From contig NZ_AZQP01000028.1 of assembly GCF_000601455.1 (NCBI RefSeq), forward strand, positions 1 through 37,848: a stretch of 37,848 nucleotides of DNA, given 5' to 3'. A program made the translations under genes and the position numbers. The DNA is from Fervidicella metallireducens AeB. GTDB taxonomy: Bacteria; Bacillota; Clostridia; Clostridiales; Caloramatoraceae. The notes beneath the pieces are model-generated. The model saw only the letters and a list, made by a program, of their open reading frames with translations, was not told the origin of the DNA and made no database searches. This document shows positions 36,989 through 37,848 of this stretch, one piece after another; the first letter of the stretch is position 1, and every line of letters starts with the position of its first letter.

Positions 36989-37066
36989 CTATATCCAGCT
37001 AAATTGTGAACCACCAGCAACAACAAGAGCTAATAAAGCTATTATAACTGGGAAAAACTTTTTCAT
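36989..37066 (-). CDS. Short hydrophobic peptide, 25 residues
   Basis: ATG 37066 follows a strong GGGGG site (37079-37075 on the minus strand) with an eight-base gap. The peptide starts MKKFFPVIIALL, continues with a hydrophobic core ALVVAGG and ends SQFSWI. It resembles a single membrane segment or a signal-peptide-like precursor, with two basic residues at the front. It lies between a conserved unknown gene and the HD-GYP gene, all in the same direction. No family is recognised. The strong ribosome site, leader structure and operon position argue that it is translated. Confidence 0.6.
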   Translation of the reverse strand: MKKFFPVIIALLALVVAGGSQFSWI

Positions 37067-37074
37067 ACTTACAT

Positions 37075-37143
37075 CCCCCTTAACTTTTGGATTCTATAGG
37101 GATTCGCTAAAGCCTATAGTGAATCTCTCCGCTTCTATTGGGG
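37075..37143 (-). promoter_or_regulatory. Foldable leader that can mask the peptide SD
   Basis: On the minus-strand RNA, CCCC (37143-37140) can pair with the GGGGG ribosome site (37079-37075). Inside lies a stem CTATAGG/CCTATAG extended by GATT/AATC around a 2-nt bulge. Within its loop GAATC (37105-37101) can also pair with GATTC (37125-37121), so two mutually exclusive folds are possible. It does not match a riboswitch class I recognise. Confidence 0.45.
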
Positions 37144-37199
37144 TAAAATATATTAGTTAAAAAAATTAAAGATTAAATGTAATTGGCCTTTAAAGCGTG

Positions 37200-37817
37200 T
37201 TAAATATTAACTTTTTGAACTCTTCTATTAATTGCGTCTAATGTCGCTTTAGCTATTGTTTCATTAACATCATTCTTTATTACTGCTGAACCTACCATAG
37301 TTTCTTCAACATTATTTAAAATCATATTTACAAGAACTGTTACATAGGTGATATCGGAACTAGTACCAATAACAACATCATGGATATCAAATATAAATGC
37401 TTGTCCAAGAATTTTTTCTACAGCTTTAACTGTACAATCAGCCACTATTTTTCTTCGATTTGCTGCGGTGTTGATTCCAACTTGGGTTACATAGAAATCT
37501 TCATCTTTATAGTTTAATTTGAGAGTGCACTCAACTGTGTTATCAAGTGATTTTAAAGAAACTCCAGAAAATTTTATTCTGTAAAATGCCTCTTTGAAAT
37601 CAGTTTGAATTTGAGCTACGCTTATTTTTTTTCTATCAATTCTATAATTGTATGATGCTAAAATAGATGATTCTATGTCCCTTACGATTTGTTTTGCTGA
37701 TCTATGATTACTTGCTAAAATATGTATTTCAGCTATTGTATCCTGCTCGGTTATTACTTTAGAATTAAGTACGCCATCGATTCTATTTATTATATCTTCA
37801 AAAAGCATAAAATCCAT
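37200..37817 (-). CDS. Conserved hypothetical protein (two-part alpha/beta)
   Basis: Function unknown. The 205-residue protein has an N-terminal segment with A-E-I-H-I-L-A-S-N-H-R-S-A-K-Q-I-V-R-D-I-E-S (about 29-50) and a following D-R-K-K-I-S-V-A-Q-I (61-70). The C-terminal half is built of beta strands and helices (about 95-198), including N-T-A-A-N-R-R-K-I-V-A-D-C-T-V-K-A-V-E-K-I. I recall similar proteins in Firmicutes and Actinobacteria without assigned function. The start is ATG 37817, five bases after GAGGTG; the frame remains open upstream to 37835. It is the first visible gene of the minus-strand cluster; its promoter lies at or beyond the window end. Confidence 0.75.
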   Translation of the reverse strand: MDFMLFEDIINRIDGVLNSKVITEQDTIAEIHILASNHRSAKQIVRDIESSILASYNYRIDRKKISVAQIQTDFKEAFYRIKFSGVSLKSLDNTVECTLKLNYKDEDFYVTQVGINTAANRRKIVADCTVKAVEKILGQAFIFDIHDVVIGTSSDITYVTVLVNMILNNVEETMVGSAVIKNDVNETIAKATLDAINRRVQKVNI

Positions 37818-37848
37818 AAAAACACCTCTATCCACTCATTATGATTAC

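Larger units (their letters stand above)
36958..37187. repeat. 15-bp inverted repeats around the small-peptide cassette
   Basis: GCCAATTACATTTAA at 36958-36972 is repeated exactly in reverse complement at 37173-37187. The 230-bp span contains the peptide gene and its leader. On the minus-strand transcript the second arm is followed by TTTTATTTATC. No target-site duplication is visible at the borders. The repeats may close a long-range mRNA stem, or be ends of a small mobile cassette. Confidence 0.7.

Noticed and set aside
37075-37143. Known c-di-GMP, preQ1, THF or fluoride riboswitch
   Set aside because: Conserved core sequences of these classes, as far as I can recall them, are absent.
36958-37187. 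A complete insertion sequence
   Set aside because: The 230-bp span holds no transposase, and no target-site duplication is visible; only a small repeat-bounded cassette can be claimed.

Overview
The window is a gene-dense, AT-rich chromosomal core segment from an endospore-forming Clostridia-type Bacillota. The evidence is gene content and order: gpr-spoIIP-lepA-hemW, then hrcA-grpE-dnaK-dnaJ behind a perfect CIRCE operator, prmA-rsmE-mtaB, HIT-rpsU-yqeY, yqfC-yqfD-phoH-pgpH-ybeY-dgkA-cdd-era-recO, a CcpN-like regulator with ppdK, and dgt-dnaG-rpoD-trmK-nif3. AGA-rich codon use and many GTG/TTG starts behind strong Shine-Dalgarno (SD) sites also fit. I cannot place the genus. Almost everything up to about 33.9 kb reads on the + strand; one CotS-like kinase gene is reversed at 26.7-27.8 kb.

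Layout: 0-2.2 kb holds sporulation/germination genes (gpr, spoIIP). 2.2-5.2 kb holds lepA and hemW. 5.2-13.6 kb holds the class I heat-shock operon and its translation/RNA-modification tail. 13.6-14.4 kb is rpsU-yqeY with its own promoter. 14.4-22.4 kb starts with a probable sigma-E promoter and yqfC-yqfD and runs through RNA maturation (phoH, ybeY, era), c-di-AMP turnover (pgpH), undecaprenol/lipid phosphate metabolism (a DgkA-PAP2 fusion), cytidine salvage and recombination (recO). 22.4-26.7 kb holds a DUF4342 protein and the ccpN-ppdK pair. 28.0-33.9 kb is the macromolecular-synthesis operon with dgt in front and trmK-nif3 behind. 34.1-34.7 kb holds RNase P RNA and tRNA-Leu(GAG). 34.8-37.8 kb is the accessory end: an orphan Cys-rich ArsR, then a minus-strand operon of a conserved unknown protein, a 25-residue hydrophobic peptide, a membrane HD-GYP protein and a DUF5317 membrane protein.

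Two neighbouring genes are broken by single-base shifts. yqfD shifts exactly at an A AAA AAG heptamer, the classic -1 slippery site. phoH shifts inside the codons of its Walker A loop. They lie about 930 bp apart, so a local base-calling error must be excluded before a biological reading.

The least explained part is 36.95-37.20 kb. A short peptide gene with a foldable leader that can pair with its own SD is enclosed by 15-bp perfect inverted repeats, between an unknown protein gene and a putative c-di-GMP phosphodiesterase gene. Other structural points are a strongly extended helix in RNase P RNA, a perfect 48-bp palindrome spanning two convergent stop codons, a 19-bp UUCG-capped terminator stem, and a probable AUU start in the CcpN-like gene.
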